Source: Isoetes taiwanensis
Lineage: Eukaryota; Streptophyta; Lycopodiopsida; Isoetales; Isoetaceae
Direction of reading: 5' to 3'
Assembly: GCA_021234155.1 (NCBI GenBank)
Contig: JAJEKV010000027.1
Span: 5,702,623 to 5,766,622 of the forward strand
DNA: 64,000 nt
Shown here: piece after piece, positions 23,295 to 32,960 of the stretch
Layout of the letters: each line of letters starts with the position of its first letter
How positions within the stretch are numbered: the stretch's first letter is position 1
The notes under the pieces: model-generated
Told to the model about the DNA's origin: nothing
The model's input: the letters and a program-made list of their open reading frames with translations, nothing else
Databases searched by the model: none
Translations under genes and position numbers: made by a program

Positions 23295-24149
23295 TTAGCT
23301 CGATGCAAGAGCATAGCATCGGCATTGTGGATGAGAGCTTACGCTTCTTGGCGGTAATTGATGCTCCTGTGACCCAAGAACCTCATCTTGGTCAATCTCC
23401 ATGTGCTGCTGGTCTGCTTCCATGTGTTCTACGCCCACGTATTCAAACTGATGTTCGCCTGTCAAGAAAGGCATGTACCCATCAAGCTTCTCATTAAGTG
23501 CACTCAATTTTTGAAAAGTGGGCTCTAGGGCTTCTATACCTTTTTCCGTCTCTTCAAGCAAGCGCTTTGTTTCTTGCATTCTCTCTTCGTAGGACTTAGC
23601 ATCGAGGTTTTCCAAAATGGAATCCAACTTTGATAGATCTGTGTTTTGGGTGATACTGATGTCGGGTTGAGCTGGATCAGGCTCAACCCTCTCTGCTTTC
23701 GGCTCTTCCTCAAACCCATCGGCACTTGGATTGGCCATTTTATCAAGCGTTTCAAAGAACGCCCTCAGGAAACGGCACACTTTACCTGAACTTTCGAAAG
23801 CCACGCTCTTTTTGCCTTGCATAAGAGCAACACGAAGCCGCCCCGGTAAAAAAGAAATCGAACACAACCATCGGTCGGCACCGGTTTGTTCAACAATATG
23901 GTAGGCATAGGAGGTTTTCAGGTGGCATTTCAATACAAGATCTCCTTCCATTGCCGCCCATTTGAATCTTGGTTTTGCTGTAAAAAGAGTCTGATATTTC
24001 TTTTTTATCTTCTCGTCGGCATCCTCATTACCTGTTAGCGGCATTGGAGGCAATGGTGTTGACTTAGGAGCCTTGCCGTGTGGAGATAGGTGAAGCTCCA
24101 ACTCTGGTTGCACAGGTGTTACACGAACATCACTCCTGTTAATGCACAT
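23295..24149 (-). CDS. hypothetical protein, C-terminal part of a larger unrecognised gene
   Basis: An ATG at 24149 opens 284 codons. The N-terminal third contains KPRFKWAAMEGDLVLKCHLK and RWLCSISFLPGRLRVAL, which look like a globular domain. The middle is acidic and Pro-rich. A helical, coiled-coil-like segment follows (SKLDSILENLDAKSYEERMQ, RLLEETEKGIEAL). The far C-terminus is Gln/His-rich. It lies on the same strand as, and downstream of, the ORFs at 24548-24925, 25561-25858 and 26661-27487, and shares their high CpG content. They are probably pieces of one gene. I do not recognise the family. Confidence 0.45.
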   Translation of the reverse strand: MCINRSDVRVTPVQPELELHLSPHGKAPKSTPLPPMPLTGNEDADEKIKKKYQTLFTAKPRFKWAAMEGDLVLKCHLKTSYAYHIVEQTGADRWLCSISFLPGRLRVALMQGKKSVAFESSGKVCRFLRAFFETLDKMANPSADGFEEEPKAERVEPDPAQPDISITQNTDLSKLDSILENLDAKSYEERMQETKRLLEETEKGIEALEPTFQKLSALNEKLDGYMPFLTGEHQFEYVGVEHMEADQQHMEIDQDEVLGSQEHQLPPRSVSSHPQCRCYALASS

Positions 24150-24547
24150 ATGACTAATAAAGTAATCGATGTTCTTTCACCCTTCGTTTGCTCTCCCATC
24201 CCGTTTCTTCATAGGAACCTAAAGATAGGTAGCCACCGCCTGAATTTCGACCGCATACAAGCAATTTGGCAAATTCACTGAGCGCATGATAATAACCAAG
24301 TGATAAACTTTGGCAATCGTCATGGTAGCTATCCTTGTAAATAGATCTGTGTATTTCTTGCAATCCCATACCTTGTTCATCCCTCGGATGTCAATAAATA
24401 TCAATGTCGCATTCTCTGACACTTGGGAGGAAGTAGGGATGCCATCCTTTGTCCGCTATGACAATATTTTTCTTTTCCTTTCTTTTTTCTAGCCTCTTCC
24501 GGCTTTAGAATATTCTGATTGGCTCCGAAAGGCTGTAGGTAGGTTAC

Positions 24548-24925
24548 CTAGTGTATGATCCTTGTTATAATTAGCCTTGACGTACTGTGACGGCAGATTA
24601 TCGATATATCCAAGATTCTCTGTTCACCAAATCGGGAAAGCCGAAGCAATTCCTCCCAGCTATCGAAATCCTTTTGCAGTAAATTTGTGGCATAAGAAAA
24701 AATTTCTCGCTTCATAAAAGTGAGGGTTCTGATGTCAGTTGCCCGTTGTTTGCAATCAAATCTCCCGCTATAACCTGACTGCACCTTTAAATACGCCTTG
24801 CCTTCTATAATCTCATCGAAAGTACCGTGACACCCTCGCATTCGACATACCTCGTAGCAACCGGAGCCGTGTCTTGTTAAAGAAGTCTTTGGATGGCTTG
24901 TCCGGAAACTCACCATGGTCGCCAC
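24548..24925 (-). pseudogene. hypothetical ORF, probable middle part of the same unrecognised gene
   Basis: This 125-codon frame opens at an ATG at 24925 (TTACCATGG-type context). It includes CYEVCRMRGCHGTFDEIIEG, with spaced Cys residues, and SWEELLRLSRFGEQRILD. Between this frame and 25561 the minus strand shows coding-like scraps in other frames (for example AVEVSSKAKNEICQS near 25340-25390), which suggests frameshifts or small introns. The function is unknown. Confidence 0.3.
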
Positions 24926-25560
24926 CGAAGTTTACGACTCACCCCACGACCGCAACTTCCATTAACTTCTTGAAAACCTTTTCATCCATAAAATGAATTG
25001 TTTTTCATCCTTAAGCTCCCGCACTTTCAAGGTGGTCGTTGCAATTTCATGGAAACTCTGCAGAAGCAATTTCAAGGCCATCAAGATCGCGGCCGCTTGA
25101 ACTTGGCGAGTAGAAAACAAATAAATACCTTCCAAGCTGAAGTTTTAGTTGTCCCTATAGGTCCTTGTGGACCATAAGCCTTCAGGCCGATGAAGTTGTT
25201 GCGTTTTTCAATCGGTGGCTCTCAGACACGGTGTTTGCAATTACTGCCGTTGCATTGAATACTCAACTCTATATATTCCTTGTCTCAGAAGATTTCCGTT
25301 GAGCACCCTCGATCGTCTTCTAGCATATACTTTGGCAAATTTCGTTCTTTGCTTTCGAACTCACTTCGACGGCAATAGAACAAAGGAGTTTGCAAAATGC
25401 AGAAAAATCGTGGTTGCCGAAATAATATAAAATTTCTTGCCCTTCAAATCTTCGGATTGCTCCATGTCACCCTCTTCACGAAAGATAGACAACCGTCAGG
25501 TCAAATCTACATAACGAGTGTCCAAAAGATAAAGAATTAGTTACCGGTAATAGGGTCAAA

Positions 25561-25858
25561 CTAACGACGCCGGCCAGGGGTAAGGACCTCTGTCGGGTAT
25601 GTCTTGAAGCTTTTAACCAGAGTTTGAACATAGTCATTTGACCGCATTCTGTGTGTCAAGTTTGCTGGTGCAGGTTCACAATCAAAAATAGAAATCTTTG
25701 TAAACCAATTAACCCCTAAGGGGTAGAACCTTTTGAACTGTTCAAGCTTCTGAGTGGTTTGCTCTGCCATCTTGCGTTCCTCTTCGGGATTGAACTTCAA
25801 CTCGACTGGAATGGCAGGTGCGTGGTGCCATGGCAATGCTAGTTTAGAGGAAGCATCC
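25561..25858 (-). pseudogene. unrecognised gene, segment downstream of TRIM insertion (possible ParB-like motif)
   Basis: This is the continuation of the frame at 26661-27487 after the miniature LTR insertion, ending at a TAG at 25561-25563. It contains EEERKMAEQTTQKLEQFKRF and then ANLTHRMRSNDYVQTLVKSF and EVLTP. The R-x-N/S-D-x-V-x-x-L-V-x-S-F ... VLTP pattern, with DPITGN in a neighbouring frame just after the stop, vaguely recalls ParB/sulfiredoxin-type folds. That resemblance is a weak inference. Removing the insert and one TSD copy keeps the frame open across the junction. Confidence 0.4.
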
Positions 25859-25863
25859 GTAAC
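25859..25863. repeat. target-site duplication of TRIM, left copy
   Basis: GTAAC here is matched by GTAAC at 26661-26665, the 5-bp duplication expected for an LTR element. Confidence 0.8.
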
Positions 25864-26660
25864 TGTAACGTTCCTAACCGACATGCCCTTAACCAACTGG
25901 GCAAAACCGTCTAGACGTTTATGAGTAGTCGCTTCTACCCATTTATGCCGGTGTCTCGGGAACGCACACCAAGATCTACTCGAGCGGTCTCCCATGGGTC
26001 CGTTACAATCTCTCCCACTAGACTATGCTCGTCCTCGAGCATCACAAACCAAGTCATGACCTACCGTCCAACGGTATTTCGGGTCATACTTGCCCCCATG
26101 GAGACTCGAACTCGAGCCCTGCTCTGATACCAAATGTAACGTTCCTAACCGACATGCCCTTAACCAACTGGGCAAAACCGTCTAGACGTTTATGAGTAGT
26201 CGCTTCTACCCATTTATGCCGGTGTCTCGGGAACGCACACCAAGATCTACTCGAGCGGTCTCCCATGGGTCCGTTACAATTGAGTAAAATAAATATGATG
26301 CTCTTTAAAAGTGTCGTGGTTGGGTTATGCCGGTGTCTCGGGAACGCACACCAAGATCTACTCGAGCGGTCTCCCATGGGTCCGTTACAATCTCTCCCAC
26401 TAGACTATGCTCGTCCTCGAGCATCACAAACCAAGTCATGACCTACCGTCCAACGGTATTTCGGGTCATACTTGCCCCCATGGAGACTCGAACTCGAGCC
26501 CTGCTCTGATACCAAATGTAACGTTCCTAACCGACATGCCCTTAGCCAACTGGGCAAAACCGTCTAGACGTTTATGAGTAGTCGATTCTACCCATTTATG
26601 CCGGTGTCTCGGGAACGCACACCAAGATCTACTCGAGCGGTCTCCCATGGGTCCGTTACA
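25864..26660 (-). mobile_element. miniature LTR retrotransposon (TRIM-like), rearranged tandem copy
   Basis: Very short LTRs (144 bp) begin TGTAACG and end CGTTACA. Full LTRs lie at 25864-26007, 26135-26278 and 26517-26660, and a truncated one (63 bp) at 26327-26389. Two identical-looking 127-bp internal regions (26008-26134 and 26390-26516) join them. Read on the minus strand, each internal region starts with TTTGGTATCAGAGC, the classic plant initiator-Met tRNA primer-binding site, and ends with a purine run (GTGGGAGAGAT) acting as polypurine tract. There is no coding capacity, which defines a TRIM. A 48-bp unrelated segment (26279-26326) sits between the halves. The whole is flanked by GTAAC direct repeats, so it inserted, or was amplified after inserting, at one site. 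Confidence 0.88.
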
Positions 26661-26665
26661 GTAAC
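26661..26665. repeat. target-site duplication of TRIM, right copy
   Basis: GTAAC, the partner of 25859-25863. Collapsing the pair restores an open minus-strand frame through the site. Confidence 0.8.
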
Positions 26666-27487
26666 TGAGGGGGGGGTTTGTGAACTGCTGGGCTGCGGGA
26701 TATCTTCAGTAGGTGTCAGATTCCTGAGGCTAATTCTGAAAGGAGGGAACTTTTTTGGAATAAATCCACCAGATGTAGTGCTATCTGGGGCCTTCATAGC
26801 AATAGGAAGAGTAGGGTTAACAATACCGGAGGGGTTTATCGTGGATTGTGGTTCTTGAGCAATTTCTTTTGGTGCTGATGTCTCTCCCAAAGAAGCAATA
26901 GGCTTCACACTCTTTTTCTTGGCCACGGCTCTTAGCCAATTAGTGTCCATCACGGAGGGCATCTTCTCGTCCCGAACTGCTTTCAAGGCACAGCTCGGAG
27001 GCTTCTTGTCTGTAGACAAACCATTTCTGCATGCCGAGAACCCGAGCAATATGTCTCTGTTTCCCTTTATACCTGACAAAGAGAGAGATTCATAGGATGG
27101 CAACAACCAGCCATAACCCTTAGCTGACGTGGGGACGTTTTTCCCTGTGGCTGGCTTGTTCATTTTGCTGGCTGTCATCATAGACGGGTCATAATTGCGC
27201 CATTTCAAAATGTACTCCAGAAACTGCAATGCTTGTGTGTCCTCAATGCTGCATATGATAGCATCTTGCACATTGTTCTTCGTGCCTTCCCACATTGCCA
27301 CCACTATGCCAACTTGTTCAACGTCCTCAGCTTTTTTTCCAGTCCGCAGAAACAGGCACAGGTCCTTTCTGCGGTCACCCTTAATGTGCGGTATAGCCTG
27401 TGCAATCTCAATACACCATTTCCTTTCATTGGAAGGGGTTATAATACGGACTGGCTCGACATCTGGTCCTCGGAAGAGAGCAAGTGC
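26661..27487 (-). pseudogene. unrecognised gene, segment upstream of TRIM insertion
   Basis: About 275 codons are open on the minus strand. A plausible 3' splice acceptor (TTTGTTTACAG) lies just upstream, at 27488-27490, so this may be an internal exon; the frame has no ATG at its start. Features include an N-terminal globular part (CIEIAQAIPHIKG, DLCLFLRTGKKAED, LQFLEYILKWRNYDPS), then a low-complexity Pro/Ser-rich linker ending in SSSQTPPS. The frame then runs into the miniature LTR element. I do not recognise the family. It could be a host gene of limited phylogenetic range or part of a DNA transposon. Confidence 0.4.
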
Positions 27488-27565
27488 TGTAAACAAAAGC
27501 CTGTGGTGAGTGCCTGGTAGGCTGCATAATGTGGTGCAAGGAAAAGGTAGAAACTACTGTAGAGA

Positions 27566-27672
27566 AACGCGACCGCGATCCTGCCGAGCAGCTAAAATAG
27601 AACTCCACACTATCGCGGCCGCGACGTTGTGTAGCACTTAAGCACGGCAAGAAAACATCGCGGTCGCGAACC
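27566..27672. repeat. cluster of CGCGGNCGCG palindromes
   Basis: Three copies lie within 110 bases: AACGCGACCGCGATCC (27566-27581), TATCGCGGCCGCGACG (27611-27626) and CATCGCGGTCGCGAAC (27657-27672). Related copies lie at 22923, 25085, 29310 and 29400. The spacing and self-complementarity suggest binding sites or subterminal repeats of a DNA transposon. Confidence 0.65.
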
Positions 27673-27743
27673 TAATGACGTACTACACTAGTACTCATGA
27701 AACATATAAAGAAAGAAAATCTATACTCAAAGCCGCGGGCGGC

Positions 27744-27972
27744 TTGATCTTGTTGAGCGACTACACTTATGAAGAACGCCGCCTAGAAATTACAAAACCT
27801 ATCAAGCAAGACCGCGTCGCTGATCTTGTTGAGCAGCTACACTTATGAAGAACGCCGCCTAGAAATTACAAAACCTATCAAGCAAGACCGCGCCGCGATC
27901 TTGCCGAAAGCAGCCTATACTTATGAAAACAATAGAAGTTTCGATAGGCAAGATCGCGTCCGCTGATCTTGC
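27744..27972. repeat. about 76-bp tandem repeat, three copies
   Basis: Units start TGATCTTGTTGAGC and end in a CAAGACCGCG-type motif, at about 27744, 27821 and 27896. The first two are nearly identical over ACTTATGAAGAACGCC and AATTACAAAACCTATC; the third is diverged. The unit junctions form an imperfect palindrome (CAAGACCGCG...CGATCTTG) like the palindromes nearby. Confidence 0.8.
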
Positions 27973-27974
27973 TG

Positions 27975-29437
27975 AGCTGAAATGTTAGAAAATACCTTCT
28001 TTGAGGGAGTCCTTAGGTGCCATGGGATCGCGGGCCCGGCCGAAGTTCGGAATACGAAGTCTTTTGAGTGGCTCGAGAAGGCGCCGGAGGGCTTAAGGCG
28101 CTTAGGCCGAACTAAATCGCTGGAGTCGAAATTTGTTTTAAAGGTTTGAAGTTTCATTTATAGAACGCTGCCGCTGAAATTAATTGCCCGCCTCATAATT
28201 GCGCGTGAAAAACGCGCGGGCCATAATGGCGCCAGACGCCGGGCTATTAATAATTACCGGCCGGCCGTATTTATTCCCGACATAAATGCGTCGCGCTTAA
28301 TATACCCGTCCGAAAAGGCAAGTAATCCGTAGGAAAGGTCCTTATCCACTTGACGTCCGCGCTCAAATTCGGGCGTAATTTCGACTGACACATTATGCAG
28401 CCATAAATGCCCCAAAAAATCCGGTTTACTGACGGGACAAAGGATCGTAGAATTTGAAATCGAGAACAAACCAACCCGAGAAAGGGAAAAGCCAATTCAA
28501 ATTTCATTGTTTTGTAAGATCTTTGAGGCGCCGAGCCGCTACTTAAGCCGGGCCAAGTTCGGCAAGGATTTGCCGCAGAATTCCGCGATCCATTGAAGGC
28601 GCCGACGAGGGCGCCGATAATCCGCTGGTAATCCGCCACTACACATTGAGAATTCTCGCAACCGCATCAATTCGTGGTTTCGGGCGAGGTAAAAGGCCTA
28701 TTCTCGATGCATATCCCTCATCAAGTGAACTTAACGCCTATGTTGCAATGGATTTTAATTATAACTACAACCTCCGAAGCCCTCGCGACTAACATCACTA
28801 TGTATTGCATGGATTGATAAGATACCTCGATACTTTGTTGCAACTATGTAAAAATAGATGTTCTAAGCAAAACTGCACTCGGTGTGTTTATTATACAATG
28901 TAAACGTGTTTCGTATATGCTTTCTTTCTCCATGTGGATGAAACTAAACACCGCTTTTATGACACTGCAGCTTCTGACGGTACAAGTTGACGTTGACGCC
29001 ACCGGCTACAAGTTGACGTTGACGCCACCGGCTACAAGTTGACGTTGACGCCACCGTATTCTGTGAGGTATGAGTAATGCTTTATTCTCAGAAGTCGATT
29101 CAGATAACTTTGGTGCTCCACGAGATCGCTGGTCGCTGATACCTTCAACCGTCTACACTTGCTATTGACCAATGAACTCCCAGCTATCGACAACTTTGAG
29201 TTGAAACCACTAGCTAGCCTCGAAATGTGATTTGCACGAGTTCTTATCGAAACAGCTAGTGTGAATGCTTGCAAAAGCGCCGACCCGCGTTCTTACCCAT
29301 GCTCGATAAGATCGCGGTGGCGATAGTCCCGAGCATTTTTTATTTTTCAGTTCCTATTTTTTGTAGTGGTTTGTGATCACAGTGCTTTCTGCTTACGAGG
29401 ATCGCGGCCGCGCTATTCACGACCTCTTGTTTGCAGG
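27975..29437. other. CpG-rich tract without recognised gene
   Basis: Positions 28020-28660 are strikingly rich in CG dinucleotides compared with most of the window, for example GGCGCC, CCGGCCGGCC and CGCGCGGGCC. This suggests DNA that escapes methylation, or a recent arrival. Short minus ORFs (28271-28639, 27921-28157) have no family resemblance. A motif typical of CACTA transposon termini, TTTTTTGTAGTG, ends at 29368, but no matching CACTAC end was found. Confidence 0.45.
28981..29056. repeat. 26-bp tandem repeat, three copies
   Basis: The unit TACAAGTTGACGTTGACGCC plus ACCGGC begins at 28981, 29007 and 29033; the last copy ends at 29056. The copies are identical over the shared part. Confidence 0.9.
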
Positions 29438-29731
29438 ATGGCTGATGTAATTCCGCTGTATCTGCTGGGGAAAAAGGTGGCAGAAGGAAGAGTCCACAAT
29501 TTCGGGCGCCATCACAATTCGACTGTCCCGGAGGGTATGGTTGTCGTTTCAATTGTGAATGTTCTGGATGGACAGTTACCGCTACCAATTCCCGAAATGG
29601 AAATAGAAAAAATGGGTGAAGCTGTGGGGACTTTTGTGTTGTGGTACAAGAAGGACATTGCTGCTCAACTTGATAGAGATGAGGAAGCATGCACCCCACC
29701 AGTCGATAAAACGCATAGACGGGCAGGGTGA
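29438..29731 (+). pseudogene. DUF8039-like domain exon, transposon-associated
   Basis: An ATG at 29438, immediately after a TTTGCAG acceptor, opens about 97 codons. The pattern LGKKVAEGRV ... MVVVSIVNVLDGQLPLPIP ... GEAVGTFVLWYKKD matches my memory of DUF8039, a small domain seen at the C-terminus of plant En/Spm (CACTA) transposon-type proteins. A second short frame (29758-29922) with GLSRDELVEKACTLMHECRY may continue it after a frameshift. It is probably the tail of a broken transposase-associated gene; no upstream domain is visible on this strand. Confidence 0.45.
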
Positions 29732-30199
29732 CGAGGGAATGAGGGATTAGCCAAGAATGAGACCTAATCATGTGCAAGGGCTTTCTAGAGATGAGTTAGT
29801 TGAGAAGGCGTGCACACTCATGCATGAATGCCGCTACATGGCTTATGCCTATGGTGTTATCGTTTTTGCCGATCCAAACCATGCCGCGGTCCGACGCGGA
29901 AGTAAGGGGAAGGCTCGATAGTCGCTACTATCATGAACATTTTTCCAATGCCGAAAAAAGATCTCTATATCGTTGCCAGCACGTGCGTAAATGCCCCAAA
30001 CTGCATGACCTTGTGAGATGGCCCATAGCCCTCGTGCTTTCGTTGATAACATTCCGGTTTCTACTCTTGTGGTTGCGGTGAAGGAGAAGGAGGATGGAGA
30101 ATGAACCTTACTCCATTAGACCAAATTGGCATCACCAAAAAGAGACCTTACAAAGATGGTCAATCGGAGACCCGTAACACGCCCAAAGACAGAGTAAAT

Positions 30200-32579
30200 G
30201 TGAAAGAAAACTAGTGCCGAGGCTATTCTAGACTTCGTGTCATCATCGTCTTTGCATGAAACGATGTCGTGCAAATTTTACATCCCGTGAGATAGCTTGC
30301 ATGAGAACCTTTTTTTATCGAACATGAAGTCCCTGAGCGCACAACTTTTGCATATAACATGCTAGATCTTTGCTCTGAAAATGGTGTAGTCCGCAAACTG
30401 ATGTTGAATAACAAACAGGTGTGCGTGAAAGCATGGCATAAAGCCTATGGCATTCCCATTTCCACTTTTTACAAGTGGAAGAAGCTCTTCAATGATGGCC
30501 ACAGAATTGCTGAGCACGGAAATACTGGGTCTAAGAAGCCAAGGTCTCATACTTTGGCCGGGTAATGTCGCGGCTATCTATGTTCATAGATGAAAACGCA
30601 GAGACGACGATGCCACACCGCTTCGAAAATTACGAAAGCGAGGGTAGCGCACAAAATGTTAAGAGGCTACCTTCGCCTTGACTAAGAAGGATATACACCA
30701 AGAAGTAGATATTTCCGTTACAGAGATGACAGGCAAGCATATTTCTCCTTCGTCATTTCTGTCTGCTTGGAAAGAGAATCATTCAGAGGTATCAATAGCT
30801 AAGAGGATAGCATTTTCCAAGTGTAACACCTGTATTGTCATAAAGGAAAAGCTTGCTAAGACCAGAGATCCAAACGAAAGAAGGGTACTTGCAATAGAGA
30901 GGAAATCGCATATGACGGCCCAGATTTCTTGCAGGAGCCTTTACTGGTCCTGGAGAGCTTTGTCGCATAGATCTCCTGAGCACGCTTTAACCATTATACA
31001 TGATAAGATGGATCAGAATAAGACCATGGTCCCTCGTCTAGAGAAGCTAGCAAAGTCTGTATGGAGGGGTGAACGACTGAAGGTCAGTGTTACAGGTGCT
31101 CTCATGCACGGCCATGGTATAGGTGCCTTGGGCCACTTCTCACTGGACCTCTGGCCTGATGATTCTAATTTTCATGTGGGATCCTTGAATCATACCTTGA
31201 AGACACTGGAGAATAAATCTGAGGATAATTGGGGCCATTTGAGAGATCTCGATCGTCCCAAAAAGCGGTGGGGTGCAGCAATTTTAAACACAGATAACCT
31301 CAGGACAAAAATGATGAATGGCAGTAGAAATGATTTTATGCCTCCTATCAAAGGCCCCATGGTAGCAAACAAGTTGCCTAGGAGGCTTTACTTGCAGCTA
31401 GATAATTGCTCAGGTCAGAATAAGAATAGATATCTTTTCTCTTACTTGTCATACTTGGTTTGGTTAGGTGTATTTGATCAAGTGTATGGGATTCCCGATG
31501 GTTGGACACACCCACGATGACATAGATGCCCTATTTGGAAACTACTCTACTCTAATGAGAAGATCGATGCATTGACTATTCCGGAGCTTATGCAACTCTT
31601 CAGGTGAAAGTAGTTCAAAGGCTCCTTCGCCTTTACCTTGTGACAGAGGTTCCTGATTGGAAGGAATTCGTGAAAGGTTTTATCCCTGATAAGAAGGACC
31701 GTTTATGTGGTCACTTGGAACCTCTACTCTTCAAGTTTTGCATGAAGGATGGATGGCCACTAATGTTCTACAAGATGAGGCCAGGGCATAGGGAGTGGCT
31801 CCCCTGAAAAGGGAATCGAGAATGTGGAAGGAGGATGCCCAAGGTTTACCTATGATTCGGAGAGGGTCACCTAAGGTCCCCGCAGCCCATATGGGAGCTT
31901 GAAAGATATAGGTGCATTAAGAGCTTCTATTGCCAAGTACATGATGCATTGGGCAGCTATTTCTAGAGTCGGGCGATAAGTCATGGTCCAACACATATAT
32001 GAATGAAGTTATTGACTTTGGTCCACCTTGTTTGCGAGTGCTTGGTGACGTGCGGCCAGAGAGAGCTCTCATTCAGATTTTCGCCCAAAGACTGTGCAAA
32101 GTGCATTGGAAGAACCCGAAAGAGTGTTTGTGGATGAGCACATTGAAGCATCTCATTACGTTGGGCCTTTCTCGGGTAGACCCAAGAACCCAGTTGAAAT
32201 ATTCGACCCCTACCAAGATGTCAAGAAGGGAATGCTCTTGCTAATCAGACCACATGATAACTGCCCGACATGGATGGGTTTTGCCGAAGAGGACCCAATA
32301 GAGGACCCTAATCTCCCACATTACGAAGAGGTGTTTGTCTCTTGGTTTGAACCTATTGCCAGAAAGGGAACCTCATATGCAATGCAAGATAGGGATTCTT
32401 TGGAGCAAGAATTGAGACCCAATCCTAATGACCCGCCACGCTACCAACCTTTGAAAACAATAGACTATGGTTGGGCCGTAGAGACCAGGCCATTGTCAGT
32501 GGTGATCCCCAGTAGTGTTCGGGCTCAGTTGCAAGAATTAGTGGCTAAAGAAGCTAAGGACGATGATGAGAACTCTTGA
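30200..32579 (+). pseudogene. DUF7869-like transposase-like gene, frameshifted
   Basis: This is a decayed gene whose pieces lie in order in different frames. An N-terminal part (about 30232-30590) contains TSREIACMRTFFYRT and STFYKWKKLFNDG. The central ORF 30678-31520 contains IIHDKMDQNKTMVP, HGIGALGHFSLDLW and LQLDNCSGQNKN. After a frameshift comes VGHTHDDIDALFGNY (about 31502-31546), then a piece with TEVPDWKEFVKGF and LFKFCMKDGWP (31604-31800). The C-terminal ORF 32094-32579 contains HYVGPFSGRPKNP and a tail with VSWFEPIARKG. The three acidic positions (DKMD, LDNCSGQN, HTHDDID) look like a DDE-type nuclease core. The family is common in seed-free plant genomes in my recollection. At least four frame breaks make it inactive. 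Confidence 0.6.
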
Positions 32580-32717
32580 GGTATGCAATGCTCTTTTACA
32601 TAATTACTATATCATTCATAACATGAAAGTTACAATAGACTAGTCATTATTTGTTACGCTCTGCGTTTTTCATCTCAACACAAGAGCTCTTACACTATAC
32701 AATGCTAAACAGGTGAT

Positions 32718-32960
32718 TCATTCATCTTTAGGATCTGTAGTAGTGATCCCTGATATCTCATAGCTCATTCGCTCAGGAAGCCAAATCAGATGGATCATTA
32801 CACGAATTGACGCAGGGCAACGAATCTCAGCGCCCAAAGCTTTTCTTCGCAGGTAGGGATCAAGAAGAAGATGCCTGTCTAGGCAACCAACAAGATCAGA
32901 GTGGCTCATTGAGCACTTGATCGCCTCGATGTGGTGAATTGATGAAGGCAAATAATCCAT
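32718..32960 (-). CDS. small hypothetical protein (80 aa)
   Basis: An ATG at 32960 opens 80 codons ending in TGA. The peptide has balanced composition with SHSDLVGCLDRHLLLDPYLR and IRVMIHLIWLPERMSYEI. It lies just beyond the 3' end of the DUF7869-like gene on the opposite strand. The family is not recognised. It could be a chance ORF. Confidence 0.3.
   Translation of the reverse strand: MDYLPSSIHHIEAIKCSMSHSDLVGCLDRHLLLDPYLRRKALGAEIRCPASIRVMIHLIWLPERMSYEISGITTTDPKDE

Noticed and set aside
25903-26648. Repeated ORFs reading WCAFPRHRHKWVEATTHKRLDGFAQL on the minus strand and similar on the plus strand
   Set aside because: They are translations of the noncoding miniature LTR repeats, repeated because the LTR repeats.
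25864-26660. tRNA-like A and B boxes (GCCCAGTTGGTTAAGGGC and GAGTTCGAGTCTCC on the minus strand), suggesting a tRNA-derived SINE
   Set aside because: The TGTAACG...CGTTACA ends, the primer-binding site, the purine tract and the 5-bp GTAAC duplication all fit a miniature LTR element, and the box spacing crosses the LTR border.
28637-29368. A CACTA element from CACTACAC at 28637 to GTAGTG at 29368
   Set aside because: The two ends do not match beyond CACTACA, the flanking 3-bp sequences differ, and one palindrome copy lies outside.
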